Source: Paludibaculum fermentans_A
Lineage (GTDB): Bacteria; Acidobacteriota; Terriglobia; Bryobacterales; Bryobacteraceae
Reading direction: 5' to 3'
NCBI RefSeq assembly: GCF_051172195.1
Contig: NZ_JBPJAQ010000001.1
Location: forward strand, 372,001-436,000
Length of the DNA stretch: 64,000 nt
The position numbers and the translations under genes are program-made. Below, piece after piece: positions 1 to 9,104 of the stretch. Numbering within the stretch: the first letter of the stretch is position 1; each line of letters begins with the position of its first letter. The notes beneath the pieces are model-generated. The model was given only the letters and a program-made list of their open reading frames with translations. It had not been told where the DNA came from and ran no database searches.

Positions 1-366
1 GGGGTGGCGGGCTTCCCAATAAGGGAGGATGAGTACCTTGGGCTTGAGGCGGCGGATGACACCCATGAGGGTCATGCGCAGGGGGATGCTGTTCTCGAGG
101 CGGGCGTCGGGCATCTGGAGGTTTTCGCGGAAACCGAGGCGCAGGATGGAGGCGGCTTGGCGGGCCTCTTCCATGCGCAGTTCGGGGGTACCGCGGGTGC
201 CCATGTCGCCGGCGGTGAGATCGAGGGCGCCGGTGACGTAGCCCAGTTCAGCCATTTTGAGCAGGGCGCCGCCGCAGGTCTGTTCGATGTCGTCGGGGTG
301 GGCGGCGAGGGCGAGCACGTCGAGGGCGGGGGCGCCGTCAAGGTCGAGTAAGGGTGGGTAGAACAT
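1..366 (-). CDS. bshB1: LmbE/PIG-L family N-acetyl sugar deacetylase, BshB1 type (C-terminus cut by window edge)
   Basis: Zinc-dependent deacetylase of the LmbE fold. The closest remembered type is BshB1, which deacetylates GlcNAc-malate in bacillithiol synthesis. The 122 visible residues show the zinc motif AHPDD (about residues 22-26), a following CGG, and the GDMGTRGTPELR stretch typical of BshB1. The ATG follows directly after the stop codon of the rhomboid gene, so it is the last visible gene of a minus-strand run with the kinase and rhomboid genes. The frame is open to the window edge and the C-terminal half is missing. It could be another LmbE-family amidase, since the substrate is not readable from this part. 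Confidence 0.8.
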   Translation of the reverse strand, partial: MFYPPLLDLDGAPALDVLALAAHPDDIEQTCGGALLKMAELGYVTGALDLTAGDMGTRGTPELRMEEARQAASILRLGFRENLQMPDARLENSIPLRMTLMGVIRRLKPKVLILPYWEARHP

Positions 367-1032
367 TTACCAGAGCAGATCGCGACGCTGGCGATAGAGG
401 TCGCGTGTTTTGAAGAGGTGGATGAGGGCCATGCCGGCGAGGAAGCCGCCGATATGGGCGAAGAAGGCGGTGCCGCCGCTGCGCGACTGGACGTCGGAAA
501 TGGAGCCGAAACCGCTGAGGAACTGGATGCCGAACCAGTAGAGCAGCACGGCATAGGCGGGCAAATCGAAGGAGAAGATGATGATGAACCAGCCGACCAT
601 GGTGATGCGGGCGTGAGGGAATTTCATCATGTAGGCGCCCATGATGCCGGCGATGGCGCCGCTGGCTCCAATCATGGGGACGCGGGAGTCGGGGTTGATC
701 AGGTACTGGCCCATGGCCGCGACGACCCCGCACAGCAGGTAGAAGACGAGGAAGTTGGCGCGACCGAGAATATCCTCGATGTTGTCGCCGAAGACCCACA
801 GGAAGAGCATGTTGCCGATGAGGTGCATCCAGCCGCCATGGAGAAACATGGAGGTGAACATGGTGAGCCAGTGGAAGTGTTCGGGCACGAAGCCGAACGC
901 GGCGATGAGATCGTTGCGGGTGAACGGGTCAAAGGAGAGCTCGAACAGAAAGGCAAGCGCGTTGAGGCCGATGATGAGGGTGGTCATCACCGGCTTCGAA
1001 AAACTGCGCTGCGAATCGTGGATCGGGATCAT
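367..1032 (-). CDS. Rhomboid family intramembrane serine protease
   Basis: Polytopic membrane protein of 221 residues with the rhomboid catalytic dyad: Ser124 in the GASGAIAG motif and His193 in AHIGGF. The HGGWMHLIGN region (65-74) matches the rhomboid TM2 motif carrying the conserved His/Asn. It is expected to cleave transmembrane segments of membrane proteins; no substrate can be named. The ATG at 1032 is chosen because it lies 4 bp after the kinase stop, while longer starts would overlap the kinase. It sits between the kinase and the BshB1-type deacetylase, probably in one transcript. Confidence 0.92.
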   Translation of the reverse strand: MIPIHDSQRSFSKPVMTTLIIGLNALAFLFELSFDPFTRNDLIAAFGFVPEHFHWLTMFTSMFLHGGWMHLIGNMLFLWVFGDNIEDILGRANFLVFYLLCGVVAAMGQYLINPDSRVPMIGASGAIAGIMGAYMMKFPHARITMVGWFIIIFSFDLPAYAVLLYWFGIQFLSGFGSISDVQSRSGGTAFFAHIGGFLAGMALIHLFKTRDLYRQRRDLLW

Positions 1033-1036
1033 GCGA

Positions 1037-1990
1037 TCAAGTCCGGTAGGCTTTGAACTCGGCCTTGGTGCGGCGTTCTCCGCGGGCAATGAGGGCGCGG
1101 GCCTCGGATTCCGTTGAGATGCCGCCGCGGGCGCCCATGGCGGTGCAGTTCAGGGCAGCCATTGCGTTGGCAAATTCAAGTGCTTCCCCAATTTCGAAGC
1201 CTTTCACCACAGAGTAGCAGAAGGCCCCATGGAAGACGTCTCCGGCACCGGTAGTGTCGAGGCAGTTGACGACGAAGGCGGGGGAGTAGACGAAGCGGCC
1301 GCCGACGCGGGCCAGGGCTCCGTGAGCACCGAGGGTCATGGCCGCCATCTTCATGCCGTAGGAGTCCTGCAGGAGGGTGAGGGCCTTCATGGGGTCGGCT
1401 TCGCCGGTCCAACGCTCTGGGAATTCGCTGGAGGTGATGAGGTAGTCGACGTTGGGAAGAACGTCCTCGAAGCCCTTGTAGATGGTATCGACGTCGATGG
1501 TGACGGGAATACCGTGGTGGCGGGCGATGCGGGCGGCATGGGCAACGGCGTGGGTGTCGTGGCCATCGATGTGGAGCAGGCGCGCGCAGGTGATCATTTC
1601 CGGAGTGATCTCCTCCGGTTCGATGCGGAGGCAGTCGGAGCGGCTCCAGAAGACGGTGCGCTCGCCAGTGGTCTGATCAATGAGGATATAGGCGGACTGG
1701 TTGGGGCAATTGGCGCGGCGGACGACGTGATCGAGGTTCACACCGGAGCCCTGCAGGCTATCCCATTGAATGTCGCCGCGCTGGTCGTCACCGATGGTGC
1801 CGACATACTTGGTGCGCAGGCCGAGGGAGGCGCAGCAGACCATGGCGCTGGCGACCTGGCCGCCGGGGCTGAACATTTCAGAAAGGAAGGGCACCTTGCC
1901 ACCGTAGGCGGGGAAGTGCGGAATCACAAGGACGGTGTCGGTGGCGTTGAGGCCGACGCCGACTACGTCAAACTGGGCCGTGGCGCTCAT
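1037..1990 (-). CDS. PfkB/ribokinase family carbohydrate kinase
   Basis: A 317-residue sugar or nucleoside kinase of the ribokinase fold. Visible are the N-terminal substrate region (VGVGLNATD), a GGQVASAM segment matching PfkB signature 1, and signature 2 DTTGAGD with catalytic Asp251 near the C-terminus. The ATG at 1990 overlaps the TGA of the upstream PHP/esterase gene (ATGA), which suggests translational coupling. The substrate is unknown. The esterase/PHP neighbour and the LmbE-type deacetylase suggest carbohydrate or glycoconjugate processing, but that is inference. Confidence 0.9.
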   Translation of the reverse strand: MSATAQFDVVGVGLNATDTVLVIPHFPAYGGKVPFLSEMFSPGGQVASAMVCCASLGLRTKYVGTIGDDQRGDIQWDSLQGSGVNLDHVVRRANCPNQSAYILIDQTTGERTVFWSRSDCLRIEPEEITPEMITCARLLHIDGHDTHAVAHAARIARHHGIPVTIDVDTIYKGFEDVLPNVDYLITSSEFPERWTGEADPMKALTLLQDSYGMKMAAMTLGAHGALARVGGRFVYSPAFVVNCLDTTGAGDVFHGAFCYSVVKGFEIGEALEFANAMAALNCTAMGARGGISTESEARALIARGERRTKAEFKAYRT

Positions 1991-3954
1991 TGCAGGCCTC
2001 CCATGAACTCTTTCATGGTTTGCGCCAAAGCATCCGTGGATTTGGTGATGTTTGTCATTTCGGTAATGTGGCTTTCGCCAGGGATGTAAACCAACTGGGA
2101 CCGCAGTCCGGCCGATTTGAGGGCGTTGTGGAACTCGATCGCCTGTTGGGGCAGAGTGCCATAGTCCCACTGGCAATAGGTAACCAGGAAGGGCGGGAGA
2201 CCGGACTGGATCTGTTTGATGGGGGAAGCGCCTTTCAGCAACTCAGCATCTCCGACGAAGGCGTTGGAGGAAGCGGAGCCTTCGAGTCCGGTGACGTCGT
2301 AGACGCCGCTGAGGGCCAGTACGCCGCGGATGCTCTTTGCGTCCAGATTATGGGCGGCCAGGTATTTCGGATTTGTCGCCAGTAAGGCCACCAGGTGACC
2401 ACCGGCGGAGTGGCCGGCCGCGAGAATCTTCGACGGATCGCCCCCATGGGCCGCGACATTCCTGACGGTCCAGGCGAAGGCGGCGGCGATGTCTTCAATG
2501 TGGGTGGGGTGCTTGTACCTGGGCGAGAGGCGGTAGCTGGGGACGACGACGACGTAGCCGGCCTTGGCGAAGAGATTGCCGAAGAACGGGTACTGTTTGC
2601 GATCGCCGGATTTCCAGGCGCCGCCGTGGACGAAGAAGAGGACGGGCGCGCCGGCGGGCAGGTCGCTCTTCTTATAAATGTCGAGCTGGAGCTTGGCCGC
2701 GTCCTCGGGCGCCGCGGCCGTGTATTGGATGTCTTTCTCGACGGTGATGCCGGCGTCGAGGGTCATGCCGGGCAGGCCGATCTTGGAAGAATCGGGCGTA
2801 TCGGCGCGGATCGCGTTGGTATAGATCCAGGGGCGCTGCTCGCCGTCGACTTCCAGCCACGCTTCAGCGCGGTAGGAGCCGCGGCCTGGGACGGTGAACG
2901 ATACCTGCGCGCCCTGCTGTTCCGAGACGACCTTGCCGTCCTGGAAAAACTTCCACTTGGCGGGAATGGGCGAGCGGGCCACCAGGCGGGTGGTGCTGGC
3001 GAGGGGGACGGTATCGCCCATCTCAAAGACGCCCAGGTTGTTGGCAGCCACGAAGGAGAAGCCGTCGGGGTCGCACAGCCAGTCGTGCGAGACATAGGCG
3101 CGGCCGGCGCGGAGGGAGTCGATCACCGCGGGTTCGGAGAGTTCGCGGGCGAGGATGTGGGCGACCGTATTGCGGAAGGCGACGGGGTAAGGATCGAGGA
3201 CGAGTTTGCCACCGGCAAAGACCTGGTTCTGATGGGCGTCATTGGCAGCGATGCCGGTGAAGGGGCGGGTGGCCGAAATGCGATCCCAGCGGGCGAAGAT
3301 TTCGGGCCAGTAGTCACAGCCGGAAGCAAACGCCTCGTCGGGGTACTGGCGGAAGAGGGCGGACAGTTCCTGAACTTTGGCGGGTACGGCCAGGGCGGAT
3401 TTCAGGTAGGCGAGGAAGTCGGTGTCGTCTTCGGCATCGGCGTGGCGGTTGTAGATCTCCATGCCGTCCCAGCCATCGGGTGAGGCGTCGAGCTGGCCTT
3501 CGGGGTGGGAGTGGAAGCGGACGCCCGGGGCGGGAGATGGGTAGACGAGCTCGTGTTTGCCGCCATTTTCGGCTCCAGCCAGAAAGAGGACGCCGTCGCG
3601 GAGGCCGTGCCAGGTATCGGGTTTGGGACCGTTGTGATCGCTGAGCATGACCACGCGGATGCCGGTCTGTTTAGCGGCGGCCAGCACTTCGGCGCGTTTG
3701 CCGAGAGTGTGGGGCGCGTCTTCGGCGTGGACGTGGAGAACCGCGGGGAAATCCTGATAGACACCGACGGGCGGGCCGGGCTTGCGGGCCGCGGCGAACT
3801 GGCTGCGGGCGGCATGGACGGCTGCCAGGCGTTCCGGGGCGAGGCGCTCCACTGTGGTGTATTTGCGGCCGGGTTTCAGGGCGGCCTGGCCGCTGAGGGC
3901 GCTACCCGTCAACCCTCCCACCGTGAGGAGGAGCAGCGCGGAACGAAAGCTCAT
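1987..3954 (-). CDS. Secreted PHP-domain / alpha-beta hydrolase (esterase) fusion protein
   Basis: A 655-residue protein with a signal peptide (MSFRSALLLL start; hydrophobic to about residue 22). The first half is a PHP-type metal-dependent phosphoesterase-like domain: HVH at 74-76, a downstream SDHNG motif, SHPEG and NDAH. A beta-rich linker follows. The last ~220 residues form an alpha/beta hydrolase: oxyanion loop HGGAW (443-447), nucleophile Ser516 in GHSAG, probable Asp597 and His629. This is the HSL/BD-FAE esterase arrangement. The start at 3954 is the ATG preceding the signal peptide; longer frames upstream look non-coding. It overlaps the PfkB kinase gene. Joining a PHP domain to an esterase is unusual; the substrate could be a phosphorylated or acylated sugar. 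Confidence 0.88.
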   Translation of the reverse strand: MSFRSALLLLTVGGLTGSALSGQAALKPGRKYTTVERLAPERLAAVHAARSQFAAARKPGPPVGVYQDFPAVLHVHAEDAPHTLGKRAEVLAAAKQTGIRVVMLSDHNGPKPDTWHGLRDGVLFLAGAENGGKHELVYPSPAPGVRFHSHPEGQLDASPDGWDGMEIYNRHADAEDDTDFLAYLKSALAVPAKVQELSALFRQYPDEAFASGCDYWPEIFARWDRISATRPFTGIAANDAHQNQVFAGGKLVLDPYPVAFRNTVAHILARELSEPAVIDSLRAGRAYVSHDWLCDPDGFSFVAANNLGVFEMGDTVPLASTTRLVARSPIPAKWKFFQDGKVVSEQQGAQVSFTVPGRGSYRAEAWLEVDGEQRPWIYTNAIRADTPDSSKIGLPGMTLDAGITVEKDIQYTAAAPEDAAKLQLDIYKKSDLPAGAPVLFFVHGGAWKSGDRKQYPFFGNLFAKAGYVVVVPSYRLSPRYKHPTHIEDIAAAFAWTVRNVAAHGGDPSKILAAGHSAGGHLVALLATNPKYLAAHNLDAKSIRGVLALSGVYDVTGLEGSASSNAFVGDAELLKGASPIKQIQSGLPPFLVTYCQWDYGTLPQQAIEFHNALKSAGLRSQLVYIPGESHITEMTNITKSTDALAQTMKEFMGGLQ

Positions 3955-3979
3955 GAATGGAGGATAGCGCGAGCGACGG

Positions 3980-4561
3980 TCACTTCTGTGGCAGTTCGTA
4001 GAGATAGATGGTGTAGGGGTGGCGGTGCACCTCCACTTTCTCCACCTTGGAGGGCTTCCAGCCCTTGATCTTGAACTCCAGTGAGACGACGCGGGCACCG
4101 GGCTTCAGCTCCTTTTCGAGCTTGGGGCGCAGTTGTTCATTGGCGTCAGTCATGAGGTAGAGGGAGATGACGTTGGCGGAGCCGACATCGACGCTCATCA
4201 TGTCGCCCTCGATGACCTTGACCTGATCCTGCAGGCCCTGGGCGTCAGCGGACTGCTGGACTTTTCTGACGAGAGTGGGCGAAAGTTCGACGCCGACGGC
4301 TTTGGCTCCGAAGGTGCGGGCGGCGGAGAACAGAATTCGGCCATCGCCGCAGCCGAGGTCGAAGAGAGTTTCGCCGCTCTTGAGCCGAGCGATTTCGAGC
4401 ATCTTCTCTACGATGGGCTGGGGTGAAGTGACGTACGGAGCCAACTTCTTGGGCTCCATGGCTTTAGGCGGCAACTGCAGGGCGAAAGCCGACTGCAGGG
4501 CCAACGCGGCCAGAACAACGGGCCAAGCCCGACTGCACGAATTAATGTAATGCTGCCTCAT
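3980..4561 (-). CDS. Class I SAM-dependent methyltransferase with N-terminal signal sequence
   Basis: A 193-residue protein with a hydrophobic N-terminus (VVLAALALQSAFA, residues 15-27) followed by a class I methyltransferase core. The SAM-binding motif DLGCGDGR is at 68-75, the acidic VGVEL motif follows, and EGDM is motif II/III. The preceding PYVTSPQPIVEKML segment is typical of a widespread group of small methyltransferases predicted to be exported. The ATG at 4561 has an AGGGG Shine-Dalgarno, better than a GTG at 4594. It overlaps the upstream gene's end by 20 bp, suggesting coupling. The methyl acceptor is unknown. Confidence 0.82.
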   Translation of the reverse strand: MRQHYINSCSRAWPVVLAALALQSAFALQLPPKAMEPKKLAPYVTSPQPIVEKMLEIARLKSGETLFDLGCGDGRILFSAARTFGAKAVGVELSPTLVRKVQQSADAQGLQDQVKVIEGDMMSVDVGSANVISLYLMTDANEQLRPKLEKELKPGARVVSLEFKIKGWKPSKVEKVEVHRHPYTIYLYELPQK

Positions 4562-5807
4562 TGAGACCCCTGGACGACGGCGCGGTATTAGCACTCTTCC
4601 CTGCTTTGAATTTTACTATCTTCCCCACCATTTCAGTGACCGCGAACCAGAGGTCGCGCGGGCGGCTGATGGTAAACTCCGTACCCTTGAAGTAACGGAT
4701 GGCCTGGCCGATGCTGTCGCGCCAGGGCGTCAGGTGCGGATACAGGTTGTAGTTCATGTAGAACACGGGGTAAGCCGGATCCACGACTTTCAGGGTGTCG
4801 GCGGGGACGTTTTCGGCCAGCATCACTTTGGGGCCAGCAAAAATCAGGGCGTCCGGGGACGACCCTTCATTCTTGAACTCAGTCCGGATGAGATCGCCCA
4901 GAAACTCGGTTTCGCTGTTTTTTTGCTGCAGCTTAGCCAGATTGACCCGGCCCAGTTGCAGACCCTTCAAGGCCTCGCCGATGGCAGGGAAGTCGATATG
5001 ATCGGTCGAGTCCTGGCGGTACAGCACTCTCTGTTCCTGTAAGTTGAAGGCGACAATCGAAAACTTTGCGATATGGGGATCGCGCTGGATGCTGCGCAGA
5101 ATCGACACCAAGGCGGTGGTATCGGCCGGCTGGAGCGTGGAGGCGGTGGAGTTCTGGGGCGCGAAGTTGACCAGCACTTTGACCGAGACAAGCGACTCGG
5201 CGCCTGAGCGGTCGACCGGCGGCTCGTCGAGGAAGTCTTCCTTGTCGCTGGCCGCTATCTCATTGGCGGCCATGCTCATCGCGAGGGCTTTGTCCTTGAC
5301 CGGCAGGGCGGCCTCGGAGTCCCAGAAGCTGGCACACACGCGCTCTGAGCGGTCGCGCATCAGCCAGTCGACCTGGTACTTCCCTTCTCCGATGTCGAAG
5401 GTTCCTTGCAAGTAAGCGTCCCCTTTGGCGTCCGCATCCACGGACGGCACCCGAATCTTCTGTGAGAAGTAAACGGGCTCTTCCTTCTTCTCGTTGGACG
5501 TGACTCGGAAGAGGATGGTTAACAGGTTTTCCGAGCCGGAGAGTTCCTTCAGGGGGACGGAGATATCAAAGCCTGAATGAAACTTAAGGTCAAAACCGAG
5601 AATGGGTTTGGAGGGGGTGACGATGCAGGGAAGGTCCTTACGAGGCTCGCGCGCCTCGAAAACGGCCATGTCACTGCCGACAAGGCTTGGTCCGCCATTG
5701 GCCCCCTTCATCACGGTCTGCGCGAGCAGACCGGAAGGCAACCACAGAAAGACTCCTATCGCCCCAAGGGCGAGCCGTGTTCGACAGCCACTTTGCCCGA
5801 TGCGCAT
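4542..5807 (-). CDS. Secreted conserved hypothetical protein
   Basis: A 421-residue protein with a signal peptide (LALGAIGVFLWLPSGLLAQ, residues 12-30). No family is recognised. The middle (about 205-340) looks like a von Willebrand-like alpha/beta fold: hydrophobic strands such as VSVKVLVNFAPQN and FSIVAFNLQEQRVLY, then DALIFAGPK. No clear MIDAS motif is visible. The N-terminal ~180 residues look beta-rich. The gene is the first of the minus-strand run and diverges from ssb. A role in the envelope is likely from export, but the function is unknown. Confidence 0.8.
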   Translation of the reverse strand: MRIGQSGCRTRLALGAIGVFLWLPSGLLAQTVMKGANGGPSLVGSDMAVFEAREPRKDLPCIVTPSKPILGFDLKFHSGFDISVPLKELSGSENLLTILFRVTSNEKKEEPVYFSQKIRVPSVDADAKGDAYLQGTFDIGEGKYQVDWLMRDRSERVCASFWDSEAALPVKDKALAMSMAANEIAASDKEDFLDEPPVDRSGAESLVSVKVLVNFAPQNSTASTLQPADTTALVSILRSIQRDPHIAKFSIVAFNLQEQRVLYRQDSTDHIDFPAIGEALKGLQLGRVNLAKLQQKNSETEFLGDLIRTEFKNEGSSPDALIFAGPKVMLAENVPADTLKVVDPAYPVFYMNYNLYPHLTPWRDSIGQAIRYFKGTEFTISRPRDLWFAVTEMVGKIVKFKAGKSANTAPSSRGLNEAALH

Positions 5808-5985
5808 GGCCCCGCCGTTCCCTTTTAGATTCTAAGCCCGAAAGACCACCGGCGCGCCCGGACGGTTGGTCTCACAGCCTATAAGATATAGATCGCATGA
5901 TGACGCGTTTGGCTGCAGACTTCAACCGCTCAATTCTCTTCGCCGCGGCGGATTAGGCGGTTTTGTTGTGGTACCCTGCGTGAGT

Positions 5986-6468
5986 ATGGCTAGCCGCAGT
6001 GTAAATAAGGTGATCCTGATTGGTCATCTGGGCAAGGACGCGGAGACCCGCTTCACGACGAGTGGAGTGTCAATGTCGCGCTTCACCCTGGCCACGAACC
6101 GCCGGGTGAAAGACAATCAGACGGGTGAATGGAAAGACGAGACCGACTGGCACAACGTAGTGGCGTGGCGCCAGGAGAACTTGTCACAGTACCTGACCAA
6201 GGGCAAACAGATCTACGTGGAAGGCCGCCTGCAGACGCGGAGCTACGAAGATAAGGACGGCGTCAAGAAGTACTCGACGGAAGTCGTGGCGGAAGAGATC
6301 TTCCTGCTGGGCGGCCGGGGGGAAGGGCCCAGCGGCGGCGATTCCTGGAGCGACGCTCCGGCGCAGCGCGGACCCGTGTCACAGCCGAGGCCGAGGAGTG
6401 CGCCAGCAGCCGCACCGGCCAGTGAGCCGGACTTTGGCGGTATCTCGGACGACGACGTTCCGTTCTAA
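5986..6468 (+). CDS. ssb: Single-stranded DNA-binding protein
   Basis: A 160-residue SSB with an N-terminal OB fold (SVNKVILIGHLGKDAETRFT; WKDETDWHNVVAW; YVEGRLQTRSYEDKDG), a Gly/Pro/Ser/Ala-rich linker, and the acidic tail DDDVPF that recruits replication and repair partners. It coats single-stranded DNA during replication, recombination and repair. The start at 5986 (MASRSVNK) is the one that begins the OB fold; the frame opens further upstream but that part does not resemble SSB. It stands alone, followed by a hairpin terminator. Confidence 0.97.
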   Translation: MASRSVNKVILIGHLGKDAETRFTTSGVSMSRFTLATNRRVKDNQTGEWKDETDWHNVVAWRQENLSQYLTKGKQIYVEGRLQTRSYEDKDGVKKYSTEVVAEEIFLLGGRGEGPSGGDSWSDAPAQRGPVSQPRPRSAPAAAPASEPDFGGISDDDVPF

Positions 6469-6499
6469 GCAGCGCCCAAGGCATAGAAACGTTCAAGCT

Positions 6500-6531
6500 C
6501 CTGGGCGGGGCGTAACCCCGTCCAGGATTTC
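6500..6531 (+). terminator. Probable terminator downstream of ssb
   Basis: An 11-bp GC-rich stem (CCTGGGCGGGG pairing with the CCCCGTCCAGG arm, one G-T pair) with a CGTAA loop, followed by ATTTC. It lies 32 bp after the ssb stop, between convergent genes. The T-run is short, so efficiency is uncertain. Confidence 0.6.
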
Positions 6532-6606
6532 CCCCAGGCTCCCTCCCGCCGATCTTTCAATCCTCCTAACCCTTTCATTTTCTTGGAGCTAGCTAGAACT
6601 GCGTTG

Positions 6607-9015
6607 CTATTCGGTACGCAGAGCGGCGATTGGATCGAGACGCGAGGCGCGGCGTGCGGGCCAGTAGCCGGCGGCGACGACTGCTACCAGGGCGGCGATG
6701 GAGACGGCGATGAGTGTCAGGGGATCGCCGGGTTTGACACCGAACAGCAACGACGCCAGGTAGCGAGTTAGGGCAGAGGCGGCGGCCCAGCCGATGCCAA
6801 GTCCCAGCACTGCCGTGCCGACGGCCTCCGTCAGAATCATCCTTAACAGATCGCGGCCGCTGGCCCCGACGGCGAGGCGGACACCAAATTCGCGGGTGCG
6901 CTGCGCCACGCGGTAGGACATCACCCCGAAGATCCCGCTGACCGCGAGGGCCAGGCCGATGACCGCGAAGAGGGTCATCAGCGTGGTGTCGAACCGCTGC
7001 GGTGCGATGAACTCGTCCAGATTCTCTTCGAGCAGGCTCACGGCGACGAGCGGTTGGTCCTTGTCGACCGAGGCGACGGCACGCTGGAGGGCAGGCAGCA
7101 AGCGTTCGGGGTTGCCGGCCGTGCGGACAATCAGCGCTCCGGGCTGGATCGTGGTCGAGCGGAACTGCTGGTAGGGTACGTACAGCTCCAGCATCCCTTC
7201 CCTGAGCGGGCCGATATGCCGGGTGTCCCTCACGATGCCGATGATCGTCAGCCAAGGCAGGCTATTGTCCTTGCTGGCGGCCCGGATTCGCTGCCCGATG
7301 GGATTCCCGCCGGGAAAGAGCTGGCGGGCCAGTTTCTCGTTCACCAGCGCGACCGGCGCCGCTCCTTCCATGTCATTGGGCTCGAAGTTGCGGCCGCGCG
7401 CCAGGGCAATACCGAGGGTAGAGAGATAAGCGGCGTCCGTGCAGCGGATGGCGACGTCCAGGCGGTCGCCCGGCTCATCGGTCCGGCCGAAGACTTCGAG
7501 ACTACCTCCGGCGGAGCCGCGCATGGGGATGCCTTTCGTCACCGTCGCCGCCAGCACGCCGGGCGTGGCCCGGACGCGCTCCAGAACATCGGCCAGGAAG
7601 CCGGTGTACTGCTGGGGGCTGGCATAGTGCGAGGGGGGCAGGGCGAAGTTGGCGGAGAGCACATGGTCCGTGCGGAAGCCGAGATCCACGGCCAGGATCG
7701 TCTGGAAGCTGCGGAGCAGGAGCCCGGCGCCGATGAGCAGCACGAAGGCGAGCGCGATCTCGGCCGCAATTTGCGCGTTGCCGAGGATCCGGCGGCCACG
7801 GGTATTGATCGATTCGCGGAGGCTGGCGCGCGACAGGGTGAACGCGGGGGCCAGTCCGAAGAGGAGTCCGGTGGCCAGGGAGACGGCGGCGCTGAAGGCG
7901 AGGACACGCCAGTCGATGCGAGCCTCATTGAGGCGCGGCAACACGTTGTAGGCGAGGGCCACCATCGCGTCGAGACTCCAATAGGCGAGCAGGAGCCCGC
8001 CCACCCCACCCAGGAAGGCCAACAACAACGATTGGGCCAGAAGATGGGCGATGAGACGGGCGCGCCCGGCGCCGAGGGCGGCCCGGATGGCGATTTCCCT
8101 GCGCTGTCCGGCGGCCCGGGCGGTGAGCAGGGTGGCTACGTTGAGACAGGCGATGAGCAGCAGGAAGCCGACTGCGCCCATCAGGGAGAAGAGCGCCTTA
8201 TTCGGTTTCCCGGTGACCTGTTCTTTGAGTGGTAGCAACCGGATGCCCCAGCCCTTCAGGGCCGGGATCGACTCGGCGGTCTGCCGGGCCTCGGCGTCAA
8301 GGACCGGTTGTGCCGTTTCGAGGGTCCGGCCAGGTGCAAGGCGAGCGATCACCATGAGCGAATGGTCGGTGCGGCTGGCGGCTCGCGCGGCATCGAGCCG
8401 CAGCGGCATCCAGACGTCGATACGGTTGCTGGCACTGACGGGCGGCAGAAAGCCATCGGGCATGACGCCGACCACGCGGCAGGGCTGGCCGTCGGCGAAC
8501 ACGGGTTTGCCGACCACGGCCGGATCGCCGCCGAACCAGTTGCGCCAGAAGCGGCTGCTGACCAGGACCGGGCAGGATCCGTCGTGTTCCTCTTCCGGGA
8601 GAAATGCCCGGCCGAGCAGTGGTTGGATGCCAAGGACGCGCAGGTAGCCGCCGGCGATGCGCTGCACCTGGACGCGCTCCGGCCAGGGTCCGCCGGTGAG
8701 GGTGACGACATCCCAGGCCCAGGCGCCGACGGAATCGAACAGGGCAGAATTCGCGCGCCAGCCCAGGTAGGCAGCGGGCGAAGCGTTGGTGACGGGATTC
8801 TTCGATTTCCCAGGGGGCGCCAGTTCGGAGATGGTGATCAGGCGATCGGGCTGGGGATAGGGCAGCGGGCGCAGGTAGACCGTGTTGATGAAGCTGAAGA
8901 TGGCGGTATTGGCGCCGATGCCGAGGGTGAGCGTCAAAACGGCCGCGAGAGTGAAACGGGGATTGCGCCGGAGGGCACGTAGGGCGTAGGTCCAGTCGTT
9001 GAGATGCAAGGGCAT
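6607..9015 (-). CDS. ADOP-type ABC transporter permease (MacB/FtsX family)
   Basis: An 802-residue permease with two MacB-type periplasmic domains and two FtsX-like four-helix bundles, as in the acidobacterial duplicated orphan permease family. The N-terminus has the family signature RALRRNPRFTLAAVLTLTLGIGANTAIFS. TM clusters lie around 260-380 and 680-790, with SYRVAQRTREFGVRLAVGAS marking the second FtsX unit. No ATPase gene is adjacent, hence orphan. It lacks the cytoplasmic prefix seen in the copy at 57469. A TTG at 9009 sits 6 nt after GGGAGG and may be the true start, since the ATG at 9015 directly abuts that SD. The transported or signalled substrate is unknown. Confidence 0.93.
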   Translation of the reverse strand: MPLHLNDWTYALRALRRNPRFTLAAVLTLTLGIGANTAIFSFINTVYLRPLPYPQPDRLITISELAPPGKSKNPVTNASPAAYLGWRANSALFDSVGAWAWDVVTLTGGPWPERVQVQRIAGGYLRVLGIQPLLGRAFLPEEEHDGSCPVLVSSRFWRNWFGGDPAVVGKPVFADGQPCRVVGVMPDGFLPPVSASNRIDVWMPLRLDAARAASRTDHSLMVIARLAPGRTLETAQPVLDAEARQTAESIPALKGWGIRLLPLKEQVTGKPNKALFSLMGAVGFLLLIACLNVATLLTARAAGQRREIAIRAALGAGRARLIAHLLAQSLLLAFLGGVGGLLLAYWSLDAMVALAYNVLPRLNEARIDWRVLAFSAAVSLATGLLFGLAPAFTLSRASLRESINTRGRRILGNAQIAAEIALAFVLLIGAGLLLRSFQTILAVDLGFRTDHVLSANFALPPSHYASPQQYTGFLADVLERVRATPGVLAATVTKGIPMRGSAGGSLEVFGRTDEPGDRLDVAIRCTDAAYLSTLGIALARGRNFEPNDMEGAAPVALVNEKLARQLFPGGNPIGQRIRAASKDNSLPWLTIIGIVRDTRHIGPLREGMLELYVPYQQFRSTTIQPGALIVRTAGNPERLLPALQRAVASVDKDQPLVAVSLLEENLDEFIAPQRFDTTLMTLFAVIGLALAVSGIFGVMSYRVAQRTREFGVRLAVGASGRDLLRMILTEAVGTAVLGLGIGWAAASALTRYLASLLFGVKPGDPLTLIAVSIAALVAVVAAGYWPARRASRLDPIAALRTE

Positions 9016-9104
9016 CCTCCCAGGAGTCCAGGCTGGTCTGGCGGCGGCCAGGATGAGATTAGTGTATTACGAGGTTTTGGATGCAGGGTGCAGGAGTGAA
9101 GCGC

